Under the pieces are notes generated by a model. That model saw only the letters and a list, made by a program, of their open reading frames with translations. It was not told where the DNA came from and made no database searches. A stretch of DNA of 8,499 bases, taken from the NCBI GenBank assembly GCA_004357435.1, contig SMVS01000094.1:1-8499 (forward strand), in the 5' to 3' direction. This document shows, in pieces, positions 1-6,804 of this stretch (the stretch's first letter is position 1; each line of letters begins with the position of its first letter). A program made the translations under genes and the position numbers. The stretch is from Nitrospina sp. GTDB lineage: Bacteria; Nitrospinota; Nitrospinia; Nitrospinales; Nitrospinaceae.

Positions 1-304
1 TGGCCACCTCGAACGCGCCCATCGACAATTCTTCGAACCCGAACTGCTTGACCCGTTTGGAGACCAGCATCATCGACTCGTTGCGGATTTCGGTGAGAAA
101 ATCCGAGGTGATGTATTTGAATTCGCGTTTGACGGCGCGCTGGACCATCAGCTTGCGGATGCCGGGCCGCACGAACTCCGGCGCGTGTTTCACCCGCTCC
201 CAGGCCTCGACCGTCCACTCCACATGGTTCTCATCGGCGTAGGGATGGTCGATGCGGTCGGAGAGCTCTATTTCTTTTTCATGTGCGGTATAATCCTCGC
301 CCAT
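1..304 (-). CDS. PCP_red-domain protein (protochlorophyllide reductase subunit B C-terminal-like), 3' end off window
   Basis: About 101 residues are visible, and the frame is still open at the left edge. The start is the ATG at 304-302, preceded by TTAGGAG about 10 bases upstream, a good ribosome binding site. After a charged, acidic N-terminus of about 28 residues comes a segment beginning VEWTVEAWERVKHAPEFVR (from about residue 28), followed by a helix rich in K and R and then KYITSDFLTEI. This W...A...L/V...P.FVR pattern followed by an I(T).. segment is the signature of the small PCP_red domain, which forms the C-terminus of the light-independent protochlorophyllide reductase subunit BchB/ChlB. 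Here it stands almost alone, with none of the nitrogenase-like catalytic part. No chlorophyll gene is in the window, so a pigment role should not be assumed. Stand-alone PCP_red proteins occur in several non-phototrophs and their function is unknown to me. The family call is fairly secure; the function is open. Confidence 0.72.
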   Translation of the reverse strand, partial: MGEDYTAHEKEIELSDRIDHPYADENHVEWTVEAWERVKHAPEFVRPGIRKLMVQRAVKREFKYITSDFLTEIRNESMMLVSKRVKQFGFEELSMGAFEVA

Positions 305-355
305 GGCGCTGACTCCTAAGGGTTGGCAAACCCCGGTTTTTGATTTATTGTCTGC

Positions 356-367
356 TAGGAATTCCTA
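356..367. promoter_or_regulatory. 12-bp perfect palindrome, possible operator
   Basis: TAGGAATTCCTA is a perfect 12-bp palindrome in the divergent region between the PCP_red gene and the fusion gene. It begins about 5 bases downstream of the candidate -10 box of the PCP_red promoter, so it would cover the predicted transcription start, a typical place for a repressor. No regulator for it is visible in the window. The function is inferred from position and symmetry only. Confidence 0.3.
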
Positions 368-372
368 TTCTC

Positions 373-401
373 AAACTACTTAAAACCGCAGGGGTTGTCA
401 A
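373..401 (-). promoter_or_regulatory. Candidate sigma70 promoter of the PCP_red gene
   Basis: Read on the minus strand, a perfect -35 box TTGACA (401-396) is followed by a 17-base spacer and TAGTTT (378-373), a modest -10 box. Transcription would begin near 366, leaving a leader of about 60 bases before the ATG at 304. The -35 box and spacing are ideal and the -10 is weak, so the call rests mainly on position in a divergent intergenic region. Confidence 0.45.
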
Positions 402-436
402 ATAATTCGCCCTGTTTTCATTGAAGGAAAGCAGAT

Positions 437-3400
437 TTGAAACGCACTCCCATGGTTTATGTTTTCTTCCTGATCTCGGGCATGACCGCCCTGGTCTACG
501 AAATCATCTGGACCCGCATGTTGACCCTGGTGTTTGGTCACACGGTGTATTCGGTTTCGGTGGTGCTGGCGGCATTCATGGCCGGGCTCGGGTTCGGCAG
601 TTACCTGTGGGGCCACGCCATCGACCGGGCGCCGAAGAAAAATCCCCTGTTGATTTACGGACTGGTGGAGATATTGATCTTCGCCACCTGTGCGGTGATC
701 TCGCTGGTCTTATCCGAATTCCAGGTGTTCTATGACCTCCTCCACCGCTGGGTTCCGGAATCGCCGGTGCTGTTTCAGGTCATCAAAGCGGTGCTGGCCT
801 TTTTGTTGATGTTCATTCCCACCACGTTGATGGGCGCCACCCTGCCGCTCATCACCAAATATTACGTCACCGATGGCGGTCGCCTGGGCACCCAGGTGGG
901 ATTGCTGTATGCCCTCAACACGCTGGGCGCGGCGCTGGGGTGTTTGCTGACCGGGTACTTTTTCATTCCGGCGTTCGGCATGCTGGAGACGGCATTGATG
1001 GCCACCGCCGCCAACCTGGTCATTGGCATCGGTTGCATCCGGATTCATCAGGAGGACCACCCCGGCGAAAAAACCAGCTTCCGCCTGCCGCGCCTCAGCT
1101 GGCCGAAGATGGATTGGAGTTTTGACCAAAAAATATGGATGGGCCTCAGCTTTGTCTGCGGGTTCACGGCGTTGGCCTACGAAGTGTTGTGGACCCGTTT
1201 GCTGGTGTTCAGTATCGCCAGTACCGTTTACTCCTTCAGCATGATGCTGGGCGTCTTCTTGTTGGGGATCTGCCTGGGAAGTTTGTTGGTGGTGCCGGTG
1301 ATGGCCCGGGTGGCCAACTTGCGCGTGGTGTTGATCGCGTTGCAGGTGGGGATCGGCGTATATGTGGTGTTCAGTCTGTTTGCGATGGGGAGCCTGCTGT
1401 CGCCGCCCTGGAACAGTTACAATTTGCAGAATCCCTGGAACGTTTTTTTGCATTATTTTCAGGACTCGGCGGCCCTCATGGGGGTGCCCACTTTGCTGAT
1501 GGGCATGAATATCCCCATCCTCATCAAACTGGTGACGGATGGACCCGAACACATCGGCCGCGGCACCGGACGAATTTATTCCGCCAACACGCTGGGCGCC
1601 ATTGCCGGATCATTGATGGCCGGATTTGTTTTCCTGCCGCAATGGGGAGTCGAAAAAAGTCTGCTGGTGGTGGCGACGCTCAATTTGATGATGGCGCCGT
1701 TATTGTTTTGGACCGGCAAGTCGCCGGCCCCCAAAGTTCGATATGTGCTGGCGAGTGGGCTGGCCGGGTTGACTGTGGTCCTGCATCTGCTGATGCCGGT
1801 GAATTTGCTGGACCGGTTTTTCATGCGCGACAGCGCCGGTCAGCGTGACCTCAGGCAGATGCTGTATTTCGAGGAAGGGTTGACCGACACGGTGGCGGTG
1901 TTCACCGACAATTACGGCATCCTCGATCCCACCGCCAAACGGCTGATCACCAATGGCATCTCCATGTCGGCCTCGAATGTGATCGCCTCCCGCTACATGA
2001 AACTGTTCGCGCACGTGCCCATATTACTGGTCGACCACCCGGAAGACGTGCTGGTGATCTGTTTCGGTACCGGGCAGACCACCGGCGCTGCCGGGCTCCA
2101 TCCGCGCGTCCGGTCGGTGGACAGTTTGGAGTTGTCGGCGAGCGTCATCCACGCCGCGGCAATGTTCAAAGAGGAAAACCACGACGTCATCAACAACCCC
2201 AAGGTCCACATCACGCTGGAGGACGGACGCAATTTTCTTTTAACCACGCAAAAGAAATTCGACGTCATCACCGGCGAGCCGCCGCCGCCGCGCACCGCCT
2301 TCACCGTCAATTTATACACGCAGGATTTTTACGAGTTGGCACGGGCCAAACTGAAACCCGGCGGCATCATGGCGCAGTGGGTGCCCCTGCACAGCCAGAG
2401 CGCCCGCGAAGTGGACATGCATTTTAAAACGTTCCTTAGCGTGTTTCCGCATGCCATCGCCTGGATGTCGGTGGCCAATGAGATTCTGCTGATCGGCTCC
2501 GACCGTCCCATCGAGCTGGATTTTGAAAAGCTGAAGAAGCGGATGGAGGAACCGGCGGTGCGAGCGGCGCTCGCCGCGATTCATATTCCAGATATCTATT
2601 CCTTCCTGAGCAACATCTGGTTTTTTGAGGAAGAGATGAACCAGCTTGCCGCCGGCCAGCCCCTGATCACCGACAATCATCCTCGTATTGAATTTTACCT
2701 GGACTTCGGCGGGGTCATCGGCACTCCGGGATTGGAGCGGCTGGTTTTCAATCGCACGCCAGCGGATCAAATCTGGCGGCGCATTAAAAATATGGAATAC
2801 TCGGATTGGAAGCGATTTGAAAAACAGTACCAGGTGATGGACCTGTATCAGCGCGGAGTGATGTACGGCAACCGGGAGTTGCTGGTCAAGGCACTGCGGC
2901 TGGGAGGCGACAACGATTTGATTCGCTATCACCTGCAGGCTGGGCATGGCCTGGTCCGGCGTTTGCAGGCAAAACTGGATCACAACCCGGAAGACGTGGA
3001 GGCTCTGCTCAACCTGGGGCACGCCCTTTATCAGGTGGGCGATTACGCTTCGAGCATGGATTATTTGAACCGCGTGCTGGCAATAGATCCGAATGAAACA
3101 TTTGCCCACTTGTATCTGGGTTATGACTTGATGGGGCTGGAACGGTGGGCGGAAGCCAAGGCCGTTCTGCAATCAGTGATGAAAAAAGATCCACGGCAAT
3201 TACGGTCGGTGATGCAGGAAGTGGGGTTGATTGAACTGCTGGAGAAATTGCAGGCGTCTCCGGACAATATTGGGTTGCTCAATGCCGTGGCCCAGTTTTA
3301 CAACGTCAAGAACGAGTTCGGTAAATCACTGGAGTTCACGACCCGGGTTTTGGAAAAAGATCCGCTCAGCAAGCAGGCCTTGCAAAGCGCGGTGTTCAGT

Positions 3401-3634
3401 CACCGCGGCCTGGGAGAACCGGATCAAGTCATCGGTTTTGGTGTGCGTTACGATCTGGTGGACCCGGAGGACATCCATTTCCAATACATCATGGCGGAAA
3501 TGTATATTCAAACTCTGCGTTGCGAAAAAGCCGTACCTTATTTAAAGAGGATTTTGAAGAAAGACGATACCTACCGGAATGCCCAACAACTCATCGACCG
3601 ATGCCGGAGAAAATCCTCGTCCGCCAATACTTAA
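437..3634 (+). CDS. Membrane-embedded spermidine synthase-like protein with C-terminal TPR repeats (fused MFS/SpeE-like)
   Basis: This 1065-residue protein has three parts. Residues 1-455 hold about 13 hydrophobic segments in two related halves: SGMTALVYEIIWTRML near residue 14 recurs as CGFTALAYEVLWTRLL near 241, and LLYALNTLGA near 156 recurs as RIYSANTLGA near 379. Residues about 470-755 resemble the spermidine synthase/methyltransferase fold, with a nucleotide-binding loop FGTGQTTG (about 543-550) and FDVITGEPPPP (about 608-618). In true SpeE enzymes the latter place carries the catalytic Asp (D..DP), so polyamine synthesis is doubtful. Residues about 840-1060 hold tetratricopeptide-like repeats, the clearest being NPEDVEALLNLGHALYQVGD. 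Long fusions of this sort are commonly annotated as fused MFS/spermidine synthase, with unknown substrate. The TTG start at 437 is chosen because AAGGA (424-428) sits 8 bases upstream; the next ATG (452) is too far from it. The stop overlaps that of the convergent HD-GYP gene. Family secure, reaction unknown. Confidence 0.87.
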   Translation: MKRTPMVYVFFLISGMTALVYEIIWTRMLTLVFGHTVYSVSVVLAAFMAGLGFGSYLWGHAIDRAPKKNPLLIYGLVEILIFATCAVISLVLSEFQVFYDLLHRWVPESPVLFQVIKAVLAFLLMFIPTTLMGATLPLITKYYVTDGGRLGTQVGLLYALNTLGAALGCLLTGYFFIPAFGMLETALMATAANLVIGIGCIRIHQEDHPGEKTSFRLPRLSWPKMDWSFDQKIWMGLSFVCGFTALAYEVLWTRLLVFSIASTVYSFSMMLGVFLLGICLGSLLVVPVMARVANLRVVLIALQVGIGVYVVFSLFAMGSLLSPPWNSYNLQNPWNVFLHYFQDSAALMGVPTLLMGMNIPILIKLVTDGPEHIGRGTGRIYSANTLGAIAGSLMAGFVFLPQWGVEKSLLVVATLNLMMAPLLFWTGKSPAPKVRYVLASGLAGLTVVLHLLMPVNLLDRFFMRDSAGQRDLRQMLYFEEGLTDTVAVFTDNYGILDPTAKRLITNGISMSASNVIASRYMKLFAHVPILLVDHPEDVLVICFGTGQTTGAAGLHPRVRSVDSLELSASVIHAAAMFKEENHDVINNPKVHITLEDGRNFLLTTQKKFDVITGEPPPPRTAFTVNLYTQDFYELARAKLKPGGIMAQWVPLHSQSAREVDMHFKTFLSVFPHAIAWMSVANEILLIGSDRPIELDFEKLKKRMEEPAVRAALAAIHIPDIYSFLSNIWFFEEEMNQLAAGQPLITDNHPRIEFYLDFGGVIGTPGLERLVFNRTPADQIWRRIKNMEYSDWKRFEKQYQVMDLYQRGVMYGNRELLVKALRLGGDNDLIRYHLQAGHGLVRRLQAKLDHNPEDVEALLNLGHALYQVGDYASSMDYLNRVLAIDPNETFAHLYLGYDLMGLERWAEAKAVLQSVMKKDPRQLRSVMQEVGLIELLEKLQASPDNIGLLNAVAQFYNVKNEFGKSLEFTTRVLEKDPLSKQALQSAVFSHRGLGEPDQVIGFGVRYDLVDPEDIHFQYIMAEMYIQTLRCEKAVPYLKRILKKDDTYRNAQQLIDRCRRKSSSANT

Positions 3635-4782
3635 AGAGAGTTGCAGTGAGCAAAACTTTCATGGAATATTTCTTCGCGGATTGATTTCAGGATGGTGGGA
3701 TCGGTTTCAGTATCGGAAAATTTTTGGGAAATGGTGATTATTTCCGGCAGGATCTGCAAAAATGCTTCCAGCAACTCTGGGTCGAAGAGAGTGCCTTTGA
3801 GCCTCTTCATTTCTGCGACAGTATCCGCCACCGACCAAGCCTCTTTGTAAGGCCGTTCGCTGGTCAGCGCGTCAAACACATCGCAAACCGTCACAATCCT
3901 TGCCTCCACAGGAATCTCCCTCCCTTTGAGTCCCTGCGGGTAGCCCGAACCGTCCCAATGCTCGTGATGGCAACGGGCGATGGTTTCGCCCATTTGCATC
4001 AACCCCGACGAACTTCCTGACAGGATCTTGGCGCCGATCTCGGCATGGGTTTTCATGATTTTCCATTCCTCGGCATTCAATTTGCCGGGTTTGAGCAGGA
4101 TGCGGTCCGGGATGCCGATCTTGCCCACGTCGTGCATGGGGCTGGCATAGAGCACCAGCTGGGAGGCTTTGTCGTCCAACCCAATCTCGCGGGCCAGGCG
4201 TTCGCAGTATTTGCTCATGCGAATGACATGCATGCCGGTTTCGTTATCGCGGTACTCCGCCGCCCGACCCAGCCGGTGGATCACGTCCATTCGGGACTTC
4301 TCGAGTTCCTGGGTCCGCGCCTGGACCTCTTCTTCCAGGGTTTTATTTTGGTCGCGCACGGCATTGTGGAGGAGCCGGACTTCTAAAATGTTTTGAATGC
4401 GGGCAAGGATTTCAGCCATATCAAAAGGTTTTTGGATGAAGTCCTTGGCCCCGGCCTTCAGGGCTTTTAACCGCGTGCTGTGATCCATTTGTGCGGTCAG
4501 CACCAGAATCGGCAAATAGTCGTGCTGGTTTTCGGACGACAAGGCATCCATGACGTCAAAACCACTGAAATTCGGCATTTTAATATCGAGTAAAACTATA
4601 TCGGGTTGGTAGGTTTTATACAGCTCCAGGGAGGTGAGGCCGTCGGTCGTGCTGGTGATATTTTTGAAACCGGACCCGCGCAGGAGCCTTTCCAGAATCT
4701 TGACGTTACCCGGTTCGTCATCCACCACCAGAATCCTGGCTTCCGAGTACTTGAATTTATTTTGGGTTGCGGCGGTTGTCAT
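3631..4782 (-). CDS. Response regulator with HD-GYP domain (probable c-di-GMP phosphodiesterase)
   Basis: From the ATG at 4782 the product has 383 residues. Residues about 13-135 form a receiver domain with the acidic pair D21-D22, phosphoacceptor D66 in DIVLLDIKMP, T96 and K118 (IQKPF). A charged heptad-like helix (about 142-165) links it to an HD-GYP domain: H185, the metal-binding pair H217-D218 in SPMHDVGKIGIPD, and HHEHWDGSGYP (272-282) with the diagnostic GYP. All key residues are present, so an active phosphodiesterase that hydrolyses cyclic di-GMP under phosphorylation control is likely, in the manner of RpfG. No sensor kinase is next to it. The frame extends upstream to a TTG at 4905, but that TTG is the -35 box of a good promoter; ATG 4842 is also possible. 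I chose 4782 because the receiver domain starts shortly after it, though no strong ribosome binding site is seen. The gene is convergent with the fusion gene, and their stops share TTAA. Confidence 0.93.
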   Translation of the reverse strand: MTTAATQNKFKYSEARILVVDDEPGNVKILERLLRGSGFKNITSTTDGLTSLELYKTYQPDIVLLDIKMPNFSGFDVMDALSSENQHDYLPILVLTAQMDHSTRLKALKAGAKDFIQKPFDMAEILARIQNILEVRLLHNAVRDQNKTLEEEVQARTQELEKSRMDVIHRLGRAAEYRDNETGMHVIRMSKYCERLAREIGLDDKASQLVLYASPMHDVGKIGIPDRILLKPGKLNAEEWKIMKTHAEIGAKILSGSSSGLMQMGETIARCHHEHWDGSGYPQGLKGREIPVEARIVTVCDVFDALTSERPYKEAWSVADTVAEMKRLKGTLFDPELLEAFLQILPEIITISQKFSDTETDPTILKSIREEIFHESFAHCNSL

Positions 4783-4876
4783 TGAACCCAGTTTCTTTCT
4801 TTTCCTAAGGTGATCCGGATCACGCCGGATAAGGATCTTCATGCGGTAAGTAAAATTACCCAGAGATTCACTGTAT

Positions 4877-4905
4877 ATATTATGAAAAATTTTACCCACC
4901 GTCAA
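4877..4905 (-). promoter_or_regulatory. Sigma70-type promoter of the HD-GYP response regulator gene
   Basis: On the minus strand TTGACG (4905-4900) matches five of six -35 positions. It is followed by exactly 17 bases and TAATAT (4882-4877), which keeps the most important -10 bases. Transcription should start near 4870, giving a leader of about 88 bases before the ATG at 4782. The leader contains the 10-bp palindrome GATCCGGATC at 4812-4821. The rest of the roughly 300-base gap between the two minus-strand genes (4783-5090) shows no other gene or RNA that I can recognise. Confidence 0.6.
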
Positions 4906-5090
4906 GGAGTTTAAACTTCGATGGATGACCGCGCATCGCTACACCTGAAATAGCTGAAAGGCTTATTTTGTATGACAAACTTACAGTTACCCCAGGGCGG
5001 ATTCAAGCTCCGTTTCAGGTCAGCCGGAGAAAGACATGGGCTATGGGTTAGGCCTTAAAAATCAAAAAGGTGGGTATTTTAAAAAAGGAT

Positions 5091-6341
5091 CTAATCGCGG
5101 AAACCAAATTTTAGTTTTTTGTAGGCTGATGTTGCCAGCTGAATGATTTTGTTTTTAATATAGGAATACGGATTAAATAATTTTTTGTGGGTTTGTTTCA
5201 AAAGGGCCGGAATTTGGAGTTTTTCAGGACAGCGCGGCAGGCAATCGCCGCATTCGGTGCAATGGAAAGCGAATTTGCCGGGGAACCAATGACCCTGGCC
5301 TTCCAGCATGTTGTAGCGGTATTTGCCATACGTCTCCATGTCGTAACCGGCCAGCAGATTGCGGAACCGTAATATCTCCGGAATGTTGATGTCCTCCGGG
5401 CAGGGCAGGCATTCATTGCATTGCGTGCAGAATCCCGAAATAGTTGCCAGCGGTGAGTCCATGCGGGTCTTGGTCTTAGCGAAATGTTCTTCTCCCTTGA
5501 GGATGGCGAGGTTCTGGTCGAAGTGTTCCGGCTCGGTCATGCCCAGCGTCAAGGTGGTGACCTGCGGTTGGCTGAGGCAAAACCGGCCGTTGAACTGAAT
5601 CGGGGTCAGCGGGGCCGCCAGTGATTTGACTTTTTCCGAGGGGTGCCACAACTGGCCGCCCTTGTCGTTGGGCGAGATGATGAGGATTCCCAGGTCTTTT
5701 TTCCCAGCCAACTCCACCGCCGGCAGGTTGCGCTGAAAGAAATAGTAATAATGAAGGTTCACGAAGCTGAACAAATCTGTATTGATGGCTTTCATAATAA
5801 TATCGAGCGGCGCATGGGTAGAAAATCCGATATGGCGGATCAGCCCTTCCTCCCGCATTTTGTGCAGGGTCTCCACCGGCCCGCCCGGTTGCACTGCTGC
5901 TTGCAGACGCTCTTCATTATTGATGCCGTGCCAGCCGTAAAAATCGATGTGATCCAATTGCAGGGCGTTGAGTTGTGCTTCCACCATGCGGCGGGTTTCG
6001 TCGGCGCTCATCGGCGCGCCCTTGGTCATCATTTTGAATTGGGAGCGCGGGACGTTCAGTTCCTTGAGGGCTCTCCCATAAAGGTGCTCGCTTTTCACGT
6101 AACCGTGAGCGGTTTCGATGTGGTTGATGCCAGCCTCGAGGGCGCGGCTCGTGGTGGCGATACAGTTGGCGAGGGAATCCTTCGGCAGGTAATCGCGCGG
6201 CGGCGTCCAACCCTGCGGAAACCGCATGCCGCCCAGCGTCAGCACCGAGATCATCTCGTTGGTCTTGCCGAACCGGCGGTACTCCATGGCCGGCGTGGAC
6301 CGGGCCGCGTTGTTCGCATCCGTTTTGAGAGAAGAAATCAT
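5091..6341 (-). CDS. Aldo/keto reductase with C-terminal ferredoxin-like iron-sulfur motifs
   Basis: From the ATG at 6341 this is a 416-residue protein. The core begins at MEYRRFGKTNEM (about residue 19) and is a TIM-barrel aldo/keto reductase. The tetrad can be placed as E76 and Y81 (HIETAHGY), K107 (MMTKG) and H138 (FYGWHG), with Glu where the family usually has Asp. The C-terminal third carries two four-cysteine motifs: C305-C308-C311-C314-P and C361-C364-C367-C371-P. These are typical [4Fe-4S] ligands, and this two-part build is known in a predicted oxidoreductase subfamily. It is probably a soluble cytoplasmic redox enzyme whose substrate cannot be read from sequence. The last 30 residues are rich in Lys, Tyr and aromatic residues. 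The frame stays open to ATGs at 6368 and 6386, which lie inside a 12-bp direct repeat. None of the starts has a convincing ribosome binding site, so the N-terminus is uncertain by 15 residues. No clear terminator was found after the stop. Confidence 0.9.
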   Translation of the reverse strand: MISSLKTDANNAARSTPAMEYRRFGKTNEMISVLTLGGMRFPQGWTPPRDYLPKDSLANCIATTSRALEAGINHIETAHGYVKSEHLYGRALKELNVPRSQFKMMTKGAPMSADETRRMVEAQLNALQLDHIDFYGWHGINNEERLQAAVQPGGPVETLHKMREEGLIRHIGFSTHAPLDIIMKAINTDLFSFVNLHYYYFFQRNLPAVELAGKKDLGILIISPNDKGGQLWHPSEKVKSLAAPLTPIQFNGRFCLSQPQVTTLTLGMTEPEHFDQNLAILKGEEHFAKTKTRMDSPLATISGFCTQCNECLPCPEDINIPEILRFRNLLAGYDMETYGKYRYNMLEGQGHWFPGKFAFHCTECGDCLPRCPEKLQIPALLKQTHKKLFNPYSYIKNKIIQLATSAYKKLKFGFRD

Positions 6342-6361
6342 GAACCCATCATACCTGCAAG

Positions 6362-6391
6362 CGGCCATTAAAACACGTCCGGCCATTAAAA
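6362..6391. repeat. Two-copy 12-bp direct repeat, 18-bp period
   Basis: CGGCCATTAAAA occurs exactly twice, at 6362-6373 and 6380-6391, with 6 bases between copies. On the minus strand each copy contains an ATG in the reductase frame (6368 and 6386). It is either a regulatory site upstream of the reductase, which favours the start at 6341, or a duplication of the first codons. The repeat itself is certain; its role is not. Confidence 0.5.
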
Positions 6392-6421
6392 TTGTGGAGT
6401 CAACGCTTTTGCGGAAAGGAC

Positions 6422-6450
6422 TTGACGTGTGTTGTCAAATATGACAACAT
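6422..6450 (+). promoter_or_regulatory. Candidate promoter of the toxin-antitoxin operon
   Basis: TTGACG (6422-6427) is a good -35 box. With the ideal 17-base spacer the -10 would be CAACAT (6445-6450), which is weak (3 of 6). The start of transcription would then fall at or next to the A of the toxin ATG (6457). This predicts an mRNA with almost no leader, consistent with the absence of a Shine-Dalgarno sequence before that ATG. The location over the inverted repeat supports the call; the poor -10 box limits it. Confidence 0.35.
6430..6449. promoter_or_regulatory. Perfect inverted repeat, probable antitoxin operator
   Basis: TGTTGTCA-AATA-TGACAACA is a perfect 8-bp inverted repeat with a 4-base centre, ending 7 bases before the toxin start codon. 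Antitoxins of the HigA type repress their own operon by binding palindromes at this position. The site overlaps the spacer and -10 region of the candidate toxin promoter, so a bound dimer would block RNA polymerase. It also lies in the region shared with the divergent reductase gene and could influence that gene too. Confidence 0.68.
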
Positions 6451-6456
6451 CGTTTT

Positions 6457-6804
6457 ATGCAGGAGACCGAAAGAGAGATTGCCTGGATTTCTGCCGCGCT
6501 GAAGGAGTTTCAAAAGTTTCCTGAGACGGTCCAACGAAGAATCCTGGTGGCTTTAACCAACACAGCGCAAGGGGTCACTGCCGATATTGCCAAACCCATG
6601 AAAGGCCTGGGAGCGGGTGTTTTTGAAGTGGCTCTGAAATATAAAACCGATGCTTACCGCACGGTTTACGCGGTTCAGATTGATGAAAAAATATGGGTTC
6701 TTCACGCTTTTAAGAAAAAATCAAAGAAGGGAATCAAAACCCCGAAGCAGGAAACCGACCTGATTAAAAAACGGATCAAAGTTTTAAAGGGGATGCTTAA
6801 ATGA
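6457..6804 (+). CDS. HigB-like toxin of the RelE/ParE superfamily (phage Gp49-like)
   Basis: The 115-residue product has the usual length for this family. It shows the family's conserved run: an N-terminal helix (IAWISAALKEFQKFP, about 8-22), then KPMKGLGAGVFEV (46-58), YRTVYAV (67-73) and the basic stretch VLHAFKKKSKKGIKTP (81-96). These are characteristic of Gp49-like HigB toxins, which cleave mRNA, usually at the ribosome, and stop growth until neutralised. The toxin comes first and the antitoxin second, the order normal for HigBA and the reverse of most toxin-antitoxin pairs. The stop overlaps the antitoxin start by four bases (ATGA), so translation is probably coupled. No ribosome binding site precedes the ATG. 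CAGGAG lies just inside the gene, but no standard start follows it. Its 3' half is A/T-rich: 46 G/C in 120 bases at 6661-6780, by hand count. Confidence 0.9.
   Translation: MQETEREIAWISAALKEFQKFPETVQRRILVALTNTAQGVTADIAKPMKGLGAGVFEVALKYKTDAYRTVYAVQIDEKIWVLHAFKKKSKKGIKTPKQETDLIKKRIKVLKGMLK

Noticed and set aside
340..368. Possible plus-strand promoter TTGATT-17-TCCTAT for the fusion gene
   Set aside because: The -10 box matches only three of six positions, so it is not supported enough to list.
710..1552. Long open frame of about 280 codons on the minus strand inside the fusion gene
   Set aside because: It is antisense to a clear membrane-protein frame and its translation is rich in His, Gln and Arg, without any recognisable domain. 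It is a shadow of G/C-biased codons.
2312..3172. Open minus-strand frame of about 286 codons inside the fusion gene
   Set aside because: It lies opposite the SpeE-like and TPR parts and shows no domain or ribosome binding site.
4783..4905. 41-residue N-terminal extension of the HD-GYP protein
   Set aside because: Its TTG start is the -35 box of the likely promoter, and the extension has no domain-like features.
4943..5020. 8-bp inverted repeat ACCTGAAA / TTTCAGGT with a loop of about 60 bases
   Set aside because: The arms are short and far apart, and a chance match in a gap of this size is not surprising.
5008..5029. Small hairpin CTCCG / CGGAG downstream of the reductase gene
   Set aside because: A 5-bp stem with a 12-base loop and no T-run is too weak to call a terminator.
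5643..6371. Plus-strand open frame of about 242 codons opposite the aldo/keto reductase
   Set aside because: The minus-strand frame has catalytic and iron-sulfur motifs, and the plus-strand product has none.
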